64,000 bases of DNA from an uncultured Bacilli bacterium (GCA_934167665.1 CAKPLN010000001.1:124001-188000), one strand, 5' to 3'. Positions 24,847 through 34,797 are shown, counted from the stretch's first letter. Made by a program: numbers and translations. Notes: generated from the sequence alone by a model not told the origin.

Positions 24847-27168
24847 ATGATATATCAAAATAATACTTTAATTGTTTGCCCTAATGCCACAAAGATAAAA
24901 ATACTTAATGAACAAATGCAAGATGATAAACTTTATAATATAAAATTTATGACTAAAGAAGAATTTAAAAATAATTATTTTTACTCTTATGATGATGAAA
25001 CTCTATATTATCTTTTAAAAAAATATAACTACAATTTAGATGTTGCCAAAATATATTTAAAGAATCTATATGTAATTGATGAAAATAAAGATTATAAAAA
25101 TCCTAAACTAGTATTTTTAAAGAACCTAAAAATAGAGTTACTTAAAGAAAATCTCTTAAAACAAAATAAATCATTTAAAGAGTTCATTAAAAATAAAAAT
25201 ATCATTGTTTTAAACTATTATGATTTAGATAAATATGAAGAAGTGGCTCTTCACACAAACTTAGTTTTTCCTAAAACCAACCTAACAACAAAAGTAGTTG
25301 AATGTAAGAGTCTTGAAGAAGAAGTAAACTATGTTTGTCTTAAGATTTTATCTCTTTTAGGAACAGGTGTTGATATTAATAAAATATCATTAACTAACGT
25401 CTCTAATGATTATTACTATACATTAAATAAATTATTTAAATATTATAAAATTCCTCTAAACATAGATTTTAAAGACTCAATATATACTACTAAAATAGTT
25501 AAAGATTACTTAGAAACGAAAGAATTAGACTTAGAAGATAAAAATAAACTGATAATTAATCAAAAATTAGTATCTATTTTATCTAGTCTTTCTACCTTAG
25601 AAGATAATACAAAAGAGTATTATACGTTACTTATTGATAAACTTAAACATACTTATATACCAGTAAAAAAGAAAAATAACGCTGTTAATATAAAAGATTT
25701 ATATTCTGATACTTTTACAAATGATGAACATATCTTTGTCATAGGTTTTAATCAAGATATTCTTCCTAAAATGGAGAAGGATATAGCTTATATAAATGAT
25801 GCTCTAAAAAGTGAAGTGCCACTATATACTACATCTTACCTAAATAAGCGTAATAAAGAAGCTCTTACTTATATCCTAGGTAATATTGATAATTTATATC
25901 TATCTTATAAATTATCTTCTCCTTTTAGTAATTTTTATAAATCCAGTTTAATTACGGATCTAAAATTAGAAATAATTTCTCCATCACTTGATAAGTTTAA
26001 TGCCTCAGACCTATACAATCGTCTACGTCTAGCTGAAAAACTTGATTTATACCATTTATATGGAGAAAAAGAATATGGCTTAGAAAGCCTATATAGTCAC
26101 TATAAAATACCTTATAATTCTTATTCTAATAAGTATACTAAAATTAATACAGATACCTATCTAACCAATTTACCATATCCTTTAAAACTATCGTATACTA
26201 GTCTAAATACTTATAATGAATGCAGTTTCAAATATTATATAAAATATGTTTTAAAATTAGATAAATATGAAGATACTTTTGCGGCCTTTATAGGTTCCCT
26301 ATATCATAATATTTTATCATTATATGAAAAGACAAACTTTAATTTTGAAGAAGAGTATGCAAAGTACCTAGAAAAAAGATCTCTTTCTTTAAAAGAAAAA
26401 TTATTACTACTTCGTATAAAAGAAGATCTTCTAAAACTTATATCTGTTTTAAAATCTCAAAAACTTCTTACTGGTTTTGATAATGCTTTATATGAAAAAA
26501 AGATTGAAGTACCACTAGATAAAGAAGTATCTGTTATATTTACTGGTACCATTGATAAAATAATGTATTATCAAAAAATAGAAGATACTTATTTTAGTAT
26601 TATTGACTATAAAACAGGTTCTATCGATACTAATATTGAGCCTATGAAATATGGTCTTCACATGCAATTACCAGTATATTTATATTTAATTCATTTTTCT
26701 AAGGTTTTTACTAATCCGATATTTACTGGTATTTATTATCAAAATATTCTCTTTTCTTACCCAACATGGACTAGTAAAAAGAGTAAAGAAGAAATTTATA
26801 AAGAAAATTTATATCTTCAAGGTTATTCTACAACTGATACATCTATACTTGCTCGTTTTGATTCAACTTATGAAAAGAGTGAATATATAAAGAACCTTTC
26901 TTACGATAGTGAAAAGGGTTTTGGTACTTATGCTAAAACAATTGATAATAATACTTTATATAATTTGATAACTTATACTAAAAATCACATTTCTCAAAAG
27001 ACAGATTCTATTCTTTCTAGTGATTTTTCAATAAATCCTAAAGTTTATGCTGGTAAAAATATTGCTTGTGAATTTTGTGGCTATCAAGATCTTTGTTATA
27101 TGAAAGACCAAGATCAAGTATATCTAGATAAAGTAGATGATTTATCATTTTTAGGAGGTGATGAGTAA
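24847..27168 (+). CDS. addB: AddB/RexB-like subunit of the AddAB helicase-nuclease
   Basis: The 773-residue protein has a C-terminal RecB-type nuclease domain with Asp587-Tyr-Lys589 (in SIIDYKTG). Four cysteines, 459, 741, 744 and 750, have the same last three spacings (+3, +6) as the iron-sulfur cluster of Bacillus AddB. It is much shorter than Bacillus AddB (about 1160) and I see no Walker A in its N-terminal part, where LIVCPNATKIKIL stands. The helicase-like half is therefore reduced, as in RexB-like forms. The ATG at 24847 fits the family start; a GTG/ATG-rich extension upstream into the IS remnant is rejected. addA overlaps its stop by one base. With AddA it processes double-strand ends for recombination. 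Confidence 0.82.
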   Translation: MIYQNNTLIVCPNATKIKILNEQMQDDKLYNIKFMTKEEFKNNYFYSYDDETLYYLLKKYNYNLDVAKIYLKNLYVIDENKDYKNPKLVFLKNLKIELLKENLLKQNKSFKEFIKNKNIIVLNYYDLDKYEEVALHTNLVFPKTNLTTKVVECKSLEEEVNYVCLKILSLLGTGVDINKISLTNVSNDYYYTLNKLFKYYKIPLNIDFKDSIYTTKIVKDYLETKELDLEDKNKLIINQKLVSILSSLSTLEDNTKEYYTLLIDKLKHTYIPVKKKNNAVNIKDLYSDTFTNDEHIFVIGFNQDILPKMEKDIAYINDALKSEVPLYTTSYLNKRNKEALTYILGNIDNLYLSYKLSSPFSNFYKSSLITDLKLEIISPSLDKFNASDLYNRLRLAEKLDLYHLYGEKEYGLESLYSHYKIPYNSYSNKYTKINTDTYLTNLPYPLKLSYTSLNTYNECSFKYYIKYVLKLDKYEDTFAAFIGSLYHNILSLYEKTNFNFEEEYAKYLEKRSLSLKEKLLLLRIKEDLLKLISVLKSQKLLTGFDNALYEKKIEVPLDKEVSVIFTGTIDKIMYYQKIEDTYFSIIDYKTGSIDTNIEPMKYGLHMQLPVYLYLIHFSKVFTNPIFTGIYYQNILFSYPTWTSKKSKEEIYKENLYLQGYSTTDTSILARFDSTYEKSEYIKNLSYDSEKGFGTYAKTIDNNTLYNLITYTKNHISQKTDSILSSDFSINPKVYAGKNIACEFCGYQDLCYMKDQDQVYLDKVDDLSFLGGDE

Positions 27169-30100
27169 TGGGTTGGACTAAGGAACAACAAGAAGCCATT
27201 GACTTAGAGGGTAAAAATATTATTGTATCTGCTGGAGCCGGTTCGGGAAAAACAGCTGTACTAACCGAAAGAACCCTTAGAAAATTAAAAAGTGGTATTC
27301 ATATTAATAATCTTTTAATTTTAACCTTTACTAATGCTGCCGCTATGGAAATGAAAGAACGTATTAGAAAAGCCATAAATAAAACACCAGGCCTAGAAGA
27401 AGAGGCCAATCTAATTGATGGTGCCTATATAACCACATTTGACTCTTTCTCACTTTCAATTGTAAAAAAATATCATACTAGGTTAAATATTACTAGTAAT
27501 ATAAAAATAACTGATGAAGTTGTAATTGATATAAAGAAAAATAAATTATTAGAAGAAATATTAGATGAATATTATCTTCTTGCTAATAAACAATTTACTA
27601 AGTTAATTCAAGACTTTTGTCTAAAAGATGATAAAGACTTAAAAAAATATATTTTAAATGCCTATAAGAAAATAGAATTAAAATATGATAAAGAATCATA
27701 CTTAAAAAACTATATGTCTCTATACTTTAGTAAAGAAAAATTAGCTGAATATGTAGATGAATATTTAAGTTTAATAGATAGTTATCGTAAGAATATATCT
27801 AAACTAATAACAGACTTAAATGATTATTTTGATGGTACTTATGTTACTTCTATTGAAGATCAATTATCAAAATTATTAAATAGTAAAACTTATGAAGAAA
27901 TAGCCAAATCCTTAGACTTTAAGTCTTTAAAACCAGTACCAAAGGGTAGTCCAGAAGAAGGCAAGAAAGTAAAGGAAGCTCTTTCAAATCAAATAAAAGA
28001 ATTAAAAACTCTTTTAATATATGAAACAGTAGAACAAATGCAAGAGGAAATTATCTCTACCAAGTCCAATGTAGAAATAATAATTGAAATTATTAGAAAA
28101 TTAGATAATAAATTAACTTCTTATAAAACAGCCAATGAAATATATAGTTTTAATGATATAGCTCATCTTGCGATAAAAGTTGTAGCGGAGAATGAAGATA
28201 TAAGAGATGAATTGACATCCTCTTTTAATGAAATATTAGTTGATGAATATCAAGACACCTCTGATACTCAAGAAAAATTTATTTCCCTAATTTCTAACAA
28301 TAATGTTTATATGGTTGGTGATATTAAACAATCAATCTATCGTTTTAGAAATGCTAATCCTTATATTTTTAAAAGTAAATATGATTCATACCGAGATACT
28401 GATGCTGGTATAAAAATAGATTTAGTTAAAAACTTCCGTTCTAGAAAAGAAGTTTTGGATAACATTAATTTATTATTTGATCTATTTATGGATGATGAAA
28501 TAGGAGGGGCAGATTATAAGGCTTCTCATCGCATGGTTTTTGGTAATACTACTTACCTAGAAGAAGGCTACACCAATCAAAACTATAACTTATCTGTTTT
28601 GACTTATAAAGAACCGCCAAAACCTTATACTAAAGATGAACTAGAAGCTTTTATAATTGGTCAAGACATACTTAATAAAGTAACATCTAAATTTCAAGTC
28701 TTTGATAAGGACACCAAAACTCTACGTAACATTGAATATAAAGATTTTGTAATTTTATTAGACAAAAGCAAAAACTTTGACTTATATAAGAAAATCTTTG
28801 AATATCTTCACATACCTCTAACAATTTTAAAGGATGAAGCTTTGCGTAAAGATCAAGATATCTTAGTAATTAAAAATCTTTTAAATTTATTAATATGTAT
28901 TCAAAGAAAAGATTTTAATGAAGAATTTAAATATAGTTTTTCATCTGTTAGTCGTAGTTTTCTTTATAAAATAAGTGATGAAGAATTATATGATATTATA
29001 GTAAATAATACTTACTGTGAAACTGATTTATATAAAAAGTGCCTATCTGTTCTACCAGCTATTAATATTATGTCTCCCTCTAGTTATTTAAACTATATTT
29101 TAGAAGAATTTAACTATGAGGAAAAACTAATAACGATAGGTAATGTAAAATCATTCCGCATTCGTGCTGAATACTTTTATAATTTAGTTAAAAATTTTGA
29201 AGAAAGCGGCAATACTATTTATGATTTTCTTACTTACTTAGATGAAATATTCTCATCTGATTATGATCTTAAGTTTTCTATTAATTCTGAAAACTCTAAT
29301 AGTTGTAAAATAATGACTATTCATAAATCAAAAGGTCTTGAGTTTCCAATCTGTTACTTTGCAGGCTTTTTCAGTAAATTTAATACCCTAGAATTAAAAG
29401 AGAGAATAATTTATGATAATAAGTATGGTCTTGTTTTACAAAAAGTTGATGGTTATTATAAGGATACAATCTTAAAAACGCTTCTAAAATCAACAACCAA
29501 GAAAGAAGAAATATCAGAAAAAATCCGTCTTTTATATGTTGCTCTTACTAGAGCTAAAGAAAAAATGATCATGGTTATGCCTGAACAAGAAGAAACATCT
29601 GAAGTTTTTGATATAGTACCTCTTTATGATCGCAGTAAGTACAATAGTTTCTTATCTATCGTCAAAAGTATTTACTCAACTCTTTTACCATATGAAGAAA
29701 AAACTGATATTAAGGTAACTAGAGACTATCAGTATACAGAAAAACCATCATCTGAAGAAGACTTAATAACAGAAGATACCATTCAAGTATTAGAAAGAGA
29801 CGATAAAGAAGATGAGTTAATTGAAGAGGCTCATTATTCTAAATCATCTCTTCATCTCTTCACTAAAGAAGAACAAGAATTATTAAACTTCGGAACTAAA
29901 ATTCATGAAGAATTAGAAGAGTTAGATTTCTCTAATCCTAAATATGATACTGTTGATTTACCAGAGTGGATAATTAATAAAATCAAAAAATTCCTAGAAA
30001 CACCTCTTATTAAAGATAATCTATCAAATAAAATGTATAAGGAATATGAGTTTGTTTATAAAGAAAATAATAATTATTCTCATGGTATTATTGATCTTTT

Positions 30101-30275
30101 AATTGAAAAAGATGATAGTTATATTATTATTGATTATAAACTAAAAGGTATAGATGATGAAGGTTATGATAAGCAATTAACAGGTTATAAAACAGCTATA
30201 AAAGAAAAAACATCTAAAGATGTAGAATGTTATTTATACTCAATATTTGATAGTACATATAGAAAAATTAAGTAA
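27168..30275 (+). CDS. addA: ATP-dependent helicase-nuclease subunit AddA
   Basis: UvrD/RecB-type helicase of 1035 residues. Walker A is SAGAGSGKT (21-29) after WTKEQQEAI (Q motif). Motif II is VDEYQDTSDTQ, motif III VGDIKQSIYRFR, motif IV near LVKNFRSR, motif V TIHKSKGLEFP and motif VI RLLYVALTRAKE. At the C-terminus is a RecB nuclease domain with YIIIDYKLKG. The order is that of AddA, somewhat shorter than the about 1230 residues in Bacillus. A GGAGGTGATG site lies within the end of addB, so the genes are coupled. With AddB it unwinds and trims broken DNA ends and loads RecA. Confidence 0.93.
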   Translation: MGWTKEQQEAIDLEGKNIIVSAGAGSGKTAVLTERTLRKLKSGIHINNLLILTFTNAAAMEMKERIRKAINKTPGLEEEANLIDGAYITTFDSFSLSIVKKYHTRLNITSNIKITDEVVIDIKKNKLLEEILDEYYLLANKQFTKLIQDFCLKDDKDLKKYILNAYKKIELKYDKESYLKNYMSLYFSKEKLAEYVDEYLSLIDSYRKNISKLITDLNDYFDGTYVTSIEDQLSKLLNSKTYEEIAKSLDFKSLKPVPKGSPEEGKKVKEALSNQIKELKTLLIYETVEQMQEEIISTKSNVEIIIEIIRKLDNKLTSYKTANEIYSFNDIAHLAIKVVAENEDIRDELTSSFNEILVDEYQDTSDTQEKFISLISNNNVYMVGDIKQSIYRFRNANPYIFKSKYDSYRDTDAGIKIDLVKNFRSRKEVLDNINLLFDLFMDDEIGGADYKASHRMVFGNTTYLEEGYTNQNYNLSVLTYKEPPKPYTKDELEAFIIGQDILNKVTSKFQVFDKDTKTLRNIEYKDFVILLDKSKNFDLYKKIFEYLHIPLTILKDEALRKDQDILVIKNLLNLLICIQRKDFNEEFKYSFSSVSRSFLYKISDEELYDIIVNNTYCETDLYKKCLSVLPAINIMSPSSYLNYILEEFNYEEKLITIGNVKSFRIRAEYFYNLVKNFEESGNTIYDFLTYLDEIFSSDYDLKFSINSENSNSCKIMTIHKSKGLEFPICYFAGFFSKFNTLELKERIIYDNKYGLVLQKVDGYYKDTILKTLLKSTTKKEEISEKIRLLYVALTRAKEKMIMVMPEQEETSEVFDIVPLYDRSKYNSFLSIVKSIYSTLLPYEEKTDIKVTRDYQYTEKPSSEEDLITEDTIQVLERDDKEDELIEEAHYSKSSLHLFTKEEQELLNFGTKIHEELEELDFSNPKYDTVDLPEWIINKIKKFLETPLIKDNLSNKMYKEYEFVYKENNNYSHGIIDLLIEKDDSYIIIDYKLKGIDDEGYDKQLTGYKTAIKEKTSKDVECYLYSIFDSTYRKIK

Positions 30276-30282
30276 TGTAATT

Positions 30283-30314
30283 AAACAGTAGCAGCAAACT
30301 ACTGTTTTAATTTG
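30283..30314 (+). terminator. Terminator after addA
   Basis: AAACAGTAG (30283-30291) and CTACTGTTT (30299-30307) form a 9-bp stem with a 7-base loop. The T-run is short (T then AATTT). Confidence 0.65.
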
Positions 30315-30340
30315 CCAAAAAGAAGATTATATGTTATAAT
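30312..30340 (+). promoter_or_regulatory. Sigma-A-type promoter
   Basis: TTGCCA (30312-30317), a 17-base spacer and TATAAT (30335-30340), 26 bases before the next start. Confidence 0.78.
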
Positions 30341-30365
30341 ATGTCACTGAAAAGAGGGGGATAAT

Positions 30366-31343
30366 ATGAATTTTCTCAACGTGAATATAAAAAATACTAC
30401 TGAGAATGAACTATTATATTGTATAAGTGAAAATATAAAAATTGCTAAAATGAAACGTAAAGAAATTGAACAACTACGCCAAGCTGCTAAAGAAGAGGGT
30501 GCTCTTTATAGTAATCAAAGTCCAACTATAGAGGATGCCAATAGAGAAGATGGTAAAGATGCCAAAACTAATTCTGATTCTGAATTTGAGGATGAAGTAG
30601 GTTATTACTATGGTTATTTTAAAGATTTAACAGGTGCTGAAATAGAAATTAAAATGCCAGAACTTCTACCTTCTCGTAATAATCCTAATTATAAAAAATT
30701 AATGAATCGTCTTAAAGCTGAAGTTTTAAAAAATATAAAGGAACTAAAGGATTATATTGCTCAAGAAAACCTAACTTCAATGGAAGTAAAAGAGTTAAAA
30801 GGCGAAATAGTTGAATGGTCAAGGAAAATGGCTGTTTTAAATAGTAATATGCAAAATAAAGAAGAACAAGTTGCTGAGGAAGATGTAAAAGAAGAGGAAA
30901 ATGAATTAATCTTTGTTCCAACACCTTACGGTACAATAAGAGCCTTAGAAGATATTAGCCATATATCAGAAGAACGTTATCCTTTATTTTTAACTTTATT
31001 TCAGTCTATAAAGGATGGTACATTTAAAAATGCTAAGCGTTTACGTTTAGGAGTATGTGAAGTGAAATTAGACCAAGCTCGTGTCGTATTTGCAAGACTT
31101 GATAAAACACACTACGCTATAATAACAGCCTTCATAAAAAAATGTACCACTTCCGCAGGCTATAAAACTTTTATGCAAAATGTTGTTTCAAATTATCAGC
31201 AGACAGAACCTAAGTTATTAGCCAATCTTTCTAACGAAGCTTTCTTAGAAGAAAATACTAAAACAGAAGCCGAATTATTCAGAAGAATAACAAAGGAAAA
31301 GGTAACACCTAACACTAAAGAAAAGGTGGTAGCAAATGGATAA
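30366..31343 (+). CDS. Unknown cytoplasmic protein (pair, first gene)
   Basis: I do not recognise this 325-residue protein. It has no signal or membrane helix. Residues 25-70 are charged and low in complexity, 100-190 look helical, and 190-310 form a more compact domain starting LIFVPTPYGTIRALEDI, with a cluster KRLRLGVCEVKLDQARVVF. AGAGGGGG precedes the ATG, and a strong promoter is just upstream. The 3' end overlaps the next gene by 8 bases. The two unknown genes sit between addA and the ribosomal rplU cluster, but their role cannot be inferred. Confidence 0.65.
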   Translation: MNFLNVNIKNTTENELLYCISENIKIAKMKRKEIEQLRQAAKEEGALYSNQSPTIEDANREDGKDAKTNSDSEFEDEVGYYYGYFKDLTGAEIEIKMPELLPSRNNPNYKKLMNRLKAEVLKNIKELKDYIAQENLTSMEVKELKGEIVEWSRKMAVLNSNMQNKEEQVAEEDVKEEENELIFVPTPYGTIRALEDISHISEERYPLFLTLFQSIKDGTFKNAKRLRLGVCEVKLDQARVVFARLDKTHYAIITAFIKKCTTSAGYKTFMQNVVSNYQQTEPKLLANLSNEAFLEENTKTEAELFRRITKEKVTPNTKEKVVANG

Positions 31344-33174
31344 ATTATTAGAACTAATTAAAAAAAGGCAAGCCGAATTAGATGAAAAAATAGCTCAAAG
31401 AAGTGATGAACTTAATTTTTTTGACCAAATATATGAGGACACTGATGATAATTTAGAAGCTATTTTAAATTTAGCACCAGGTGATATAGCTGCCGCATAT
31501 CTTCTTTCAGCTAGTAATAGAAACTATAGTGCTGAAAAAGCAATAATAATGGTTGATAATAACGAAGATATAATTAATTTCCTAGATCCTAATGATATAA
31601 ATGAACTTCTGATGGCTATATCAAAAATTGTAAATAACGGAGTGGACGATAAAACCATAAAAATGTTAAGTACAGTTAGAGAAATTGATTTTGACAGTAT
31701 TAAGCATCCTAATACTCAGTACTGTTTAGCTCTACATACTCTTTTAAGAGTTAAAAAATGTAAAAAGTATGACTTAACAAGCTTTATAGCTTGTGATAAC
31801 TTTACTTTATTAGAAAATTTTGTTAGTTCATTGGCCTATAGGTTTGTTCTCCAAGATGTAAAAAAGATATTAGGAGACACTGGTCTTGATAAATGTATAC
31901 TTGAAATTCTTTATAAAGATAAAATTAAAGAAGTAAAACAAAATGCTGCGATAGTTAGAAACCATTATGAAAGGTTAAAAAGTGAAAGAGTTTATCAAAA
32001 TAGAATTTACAAAAGAGAAAAAAGTGCTCTTTCTAATTTAGTTGAAAGATTGCCTAGGGCATTATCTACTCCATCTGAGATAGAGAATGTTCAAGAATTA
32101 TTAAAGAAAATATCTGACCCTGCTATTAGATTAGAAATTTTAAAATTAGTATATGAACACAACATAAATATCTATAAACAACTAGAACAAATGCTACAAC
32201 AACTTTCACTATCGCCAACAATTAGATATAAAAACATTCTTAATAAATACGGTATTTCTACAGCCAGTCACGATATAGATAAAATAATGTCCCATCAGTT
32301 ACCTGATATTGAAGCCATCTTAAAGTTTTTAGCAACCATAAAGATAACTGATCAAAATCAAATACTAAGAATTTTATGTAATAGTAATAGAGAAATTATA
32401 GACGATCTTTCTGAACAGATGAATAACGGTTATATTGATTCAGCTTTCTTAAGAACCCATTCTAGTATATTTAGTGCTGATAGTAGAGATTATTTAAATT
32501 TAACTACTAATCTTGCTTATTTAAAATTAGTTGGTGTCAATCCTATTAATTTAAGTCAGAGTGGGGAAGTGCTTTTATTACCAAATGCTACTTTAAGTAA
32601 AAATATGCTTACTTTAAAAGACTATGGTCTCTTGCAATCAATTAAAAAAGGCTCTTCATATCAATTCCTTGGAGCAGAAAGCCTAGAACATGGTATAGAT
32701 ACATTGATTGAATTAGGTTACGAAGAATCCCTAAGTCAACATCTTTCTCTTTTAAACTATCAAGATCGATTTAATCGTTTACGTCTATTAAAGTCTTTAA
32801 ACAATATGCCCCAAACAGATGAAGAATTATTATCTGTTCTAACAACTGATAAATTCTTTATTCAAGATCAAAACATTGAAGACTATATTTATAACGCTGC
32901 AGGTAATCTTTGCCCTGAACTTGAACCAAGGGAAGAACATGATGTTAACCTTGATTTCCTTCAAGGCTATTCCAGTACAGAAAGATCGTATAATTTTAAC
33001 GGGGTAATTGTATCTAAGAACAGGTTGCGACGTAACTTATCACGTATTGCTGCGGAAGAAGAATCTACCGTTAAGGGTCTAACTTACGCAATAATGCATG
33101 ATGGCTTTTTATCAGATGATGAATCATCTGCTATAAAGGAAGAACTATCCTCTAAGGTAAAAAACAAGAAGTAG
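31336..33174 (+). CDS. Unknown helical protein (pair, second gene)
   Basis: A 612-residue protein with no recognised domain, almost entirely alpha-helical by composition. It starts with a short coiled-coil-like stretch (MDKLLELIKKRQAELDEKI) and contains several Leu-rich helical hairpins suggestive of a repeat solenoid, such as LEAILNLAPGDIAAAYLLSA and later similar lines. There is no membrane segment. Its start overlaps the preceding unknown gene and it has an AAAGGTGG site, so both are coupled and probably act together. Confidence 0.65.
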   Translation: MDKLLELIKKRQAELDEKIAQRSDELNFFDQIYEDTDDNLEAILNLAPGDIAAAYLLSASNRNYSAEKAIIMVDNNEDIINFLDPNDINELLMAISKIVNNGVDDKTIKMLSTVREIDFDSIKHPNTQYCLALHTLLRVKKCKKYDLTSFIACDNFTLLENFVSSLAYRFVLQDVKKILGDTGLDKCILEILYKDKIKEVKQNAAIVRNHYERLKSERVYQNRIYKREKSALSNLVERLPRALSTPSEIENVQELLKKISDPAIRLEILKLVYEHNINIYKQLEQMLQQLSLSPTIRYKNILNKYGISTASHDIDKIMSHQLPDIEAILKFLATIKITDQNQILRILCNSNREIIDDLSEQMNNGYIDSAFLRTHSSIFSADSRDYLNLTTNLAYLKLVGVNPINLSQSGEVLLLPNATLSKNMLTLKDYGLLQSIKKGSSYQFLGAESLEHGIDTLIELGYEESLSQHLSLLNYQDRFNRLRLLKSLNNMPQTDEELLSVLTTDKFFIQDQNIEDYIYNAAGNLCPELEPREEHDVNLDFLQGYSSTERSYNFNGVIVSKNRLRRNLSRIAAEEESTVKGLTYAIMHDGFLSDDESSAIKEELSSKVKNKK

Positions 33175-33218
33175 TTAAAGAAAAACAATCTATCTTACTT
33201 AAAATATAATGTAAAATA

Positions 33219-33248
33219 TTTGACAAATAAGCATCATCATGTTACAAT
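33219..33248 (+). promoter_or_regulatory. Promoter of the rplU-prp-rpmA operon
   Basis: TTGACA (33219-33224) and TACAAT (33243-33248), 18-base spacer. Confidence 0.75.
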
Positions 33249-33254
33249 CAATAT

Positions 33255-33352
33255 GTTTGACGCCTCATGCTCAAACCGCATTGAAAAGGTAAAAACAATT
33301 AATTTGTACCTTAAGAGCGAGTCTTAAGTTAAAATGAAGGAGGTATAATTAT
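33255..33352 (+). ncRNA. L21-leader-like structured 5' UTR
   Basis: The roughly 98-base leader of rplU can fold into AAGGTA/TACCTT closed by ACAA/TTGT, then a second hairpin CTTAAGA/TCTTAAG just before the AAGGAGG site. Firmicutes rplU operons carry a known leader that is thought to bind bL21 for feedback. Position and hairpin arrangement agree, but I cannot run the covariance model. Confidence 0.5.
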
Positions 33353-33655
33353 ATGAACGCTGTAATTAAAGTTGGTGGAAAGCAATACTATGTTCAAGAA
33401 AATCAAGAGATTTATATTGAAAAATTAGATGCTGAAGCTAAAGACACAGTTAAGTTTGATCAAGTATTAATGCTTGATAGTAAAATAGGTAATCCTTATC
33501 TTACTAATGTTACTGTTGAAGGTGAAGTAATCAAAAACGGTAAACAAAAGAAAATTAAAGTTTTCAAGTATAAGTCAAAAGACAGATCTAATCGTAAGAC
33601 TCAAGGACATAGACAACCTTATACTAAGGTAAGAATAACTAAAATTAATGGCTAA
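33353..33655 (+). CDS. rplU: Ribosomal protein bL21
   Basis: A 100-residue protein of the large subunit. It shows AVIKVGGKQYYVQ at the start, the core VTVEGEVIKNGK, and the signature KVFKYKSKDRSNRKTQGHRQPYTKV. Length is typical. GAAGGAGG lies before the ATG. It is the first gene of the classic rplU-prp-rpmA operon, with prp starting 3 bases after its stop. The N-terminus has no Prp-type leader, unlike bL27 and bL32 in this window. Confidence 0.97.
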   Translation: MNAVIKVGGKQYYVQENQEIYIEKLDAEAKDTVKFDQVLMLDSKIGNPYLTNVTVEGEVIKNGKQKKIKVFKYKSKDRSNRKTQGHRQPYTKVRITKING

Positions 33656-33657
33656 TC

Positions 33658-33960
33658 ATGATTAAAGTTAATATTACCAAAGATAAATCAGACTATAAAG
33701 AAATAACAATTTCTGGTCATGCTTTATATGATGAGTATGGTAAAGATATTGTTTGTAGCGCTGTTAGCAGTATTGCTACTACTACAGTAAATGGTATTTT
33801 ATCTTTGAATGAGAACAGTCTAAGTTATGAGGTTAGTGATAATGGTTTAAAGATCACTGTTAATAGTAATGATAACATTACCAAAACTTTAATCACTAAT
33901 ATGATTAATCTATTAAAATCGTTGGAAGAACAATATCCAACTAATGTAAAAGTAAAATAA
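33658..33960 (+). CDS. prp: Ribosomal-processing cysteine protease Prp
   Basis: This 100-residue protease removes the N-terminal leader of bL27 in Firmicutes and related bacteria. The catalytic pair His21 (in SGHALYDEYGKD) and Cys33 (in DIVCSAVSS) sits at the expected spacing of 12. It lies between rplU and rpmA, as in Staphylococcus. The presence of the same leader motif on bL32 in this window implies it may have a second ribosomal substrate. Confidence 0.95.
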   Translation: MIKVNITKDKSDYKEITISGHALYDEYGKDIVCSAVSSIATTTVNGILSLNENSLSYEVSDNGLKITVNSNDNITKTLITNMINLLKSLEEQYPTNVKVK

Positions 33961-33971
33961 GGAGGAGAATT

Positions 33972-34262
33972 ATGAATTTTTTAAGATTAGATATTCAATT
34001 ATTTGCTCACCACAAAGGGCAAGGATCAACATCTAATGGTCGTGATTCTGCAGGACGTAGATTAGGAGCTAAAGCAGCTGATGGTGAATTCATAACAGCT
34101 GGTAGTATCATATATCGTCAACGTGGAACTAAAGTATTCCCAGGAACTAATGTTCGTCGTGGTAATGATGATACTTTATATTCAACAGTTGATGGAATTG
34201 TTAAGTTTGAACGCTTAGGAAGAGACAAAAAACAAGCTTCAGTTTATCCAGTAGAAGCATAA
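33972..34262 (+). CDS. rpmA: Ribosomal protein bL27 with Prp-cleaved leader
   Basis: The 96-residue protein starts MNFLRLDIQLFA and continues as normal bL27: HHKGQGSTSNGRDSAGRRLG, then GAKAADGEFITAGSI and a C-terminal KQASVYPV. The Prp site is expected after FA. The N-terminal tail of bL27 reaches the peptidyl transferase centre, so leader removal is essential in species studied. GGAGGAG precedes the ATG. Confidence 0.96.
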   Translation: MNFLRLDIQLFAHHKGQGSTSNGRDSAGRRLGAKAADGEFITAGSIIYRQRGTKVFPGTNVRRGNDDTLYSTVDGIVKFERLGRDKKQASVYPVEA

Positions 34263-34266
34263 CAAA

Positions 34267-34290
34267 TAAGGGCCATGAGGCTCTTTTTTT
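34267..34290 (+). terminator. Terminator of the rplU operon
   Basis: AGGGCC and GGCTCT (one G-T pair) with an ATGA loop, then seven T. Confidence 0.85.
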
Positions 34291-34314
34291 ATCAAAAAAG
34301 TAGGGGGAATTATT

Positions 34315-34797
34315 ATGGACTCAAGTGATATACTTGAACAACTAATTAAAATTAGAATAGGAAGTGCACTTCAAGGAAAAGGTATCAAACCATTAGATGA
34401 TTTTAAACCCTTTTTATATGAGTACACTACTAACTTCTTAGAAGATAGCGAAGAAAATCGTATAGTAGTAGATGATTTACGATATTTATTTCCAAGACTA
34501 AATAAGCAGTTTTCATCATTAGAAGAAAAGGAAGCTTTTTATGATAATTATGTTAGATTATTACTTAGCGAATATTCTGCATTAACAAGAACCCTTTTAT
34601 CAGTAGTAAAAGAAAGAAAAGAAGATGGTGAACCACCTTTTGAAATAGTTGATGGCACACTTTCAATTGACTCTTCAGCATCATCAGAAGAAACGGCACT
34701 TTGGCTTTTTTCAGAATATGAAGCACGCCTTAAAGAAAAGTCTGAGGAAAAAGGAAAACAAAAGGTAAAACGTGGCTTTGACCGCTTTAAAAAATAG
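34315..34797 (+). CDS. Unknown small cytoplasmic protein
   Basis: A 160-residue, largely helical protein without signal or membrane helix. The end is strongly basic (KQKVKRGFDRFKK). No family is recognised. AGGGGG lies before the ATG. It follows the rplU terminator and precedes obg by about 55 bases, so it may be co-transcribed with obg; a TATAAT at 34820-34825 could alternatively serve obg alone. Confidence 0.6.
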   Translation: MDSSDILEQLIKIRIGSALQGKGIKPLDDFKPFLYEYTTNFLEDSEENRIVVDDLRYLFPRLNKQFSSLEEKEAFYDNYVRLLLSEYSALTRTLLSVVKERKEDGEPPFEIVDGTLSIDSSASSEETALWLFSEYEARLKEKSEEKGKQKVKRGFDRFKK

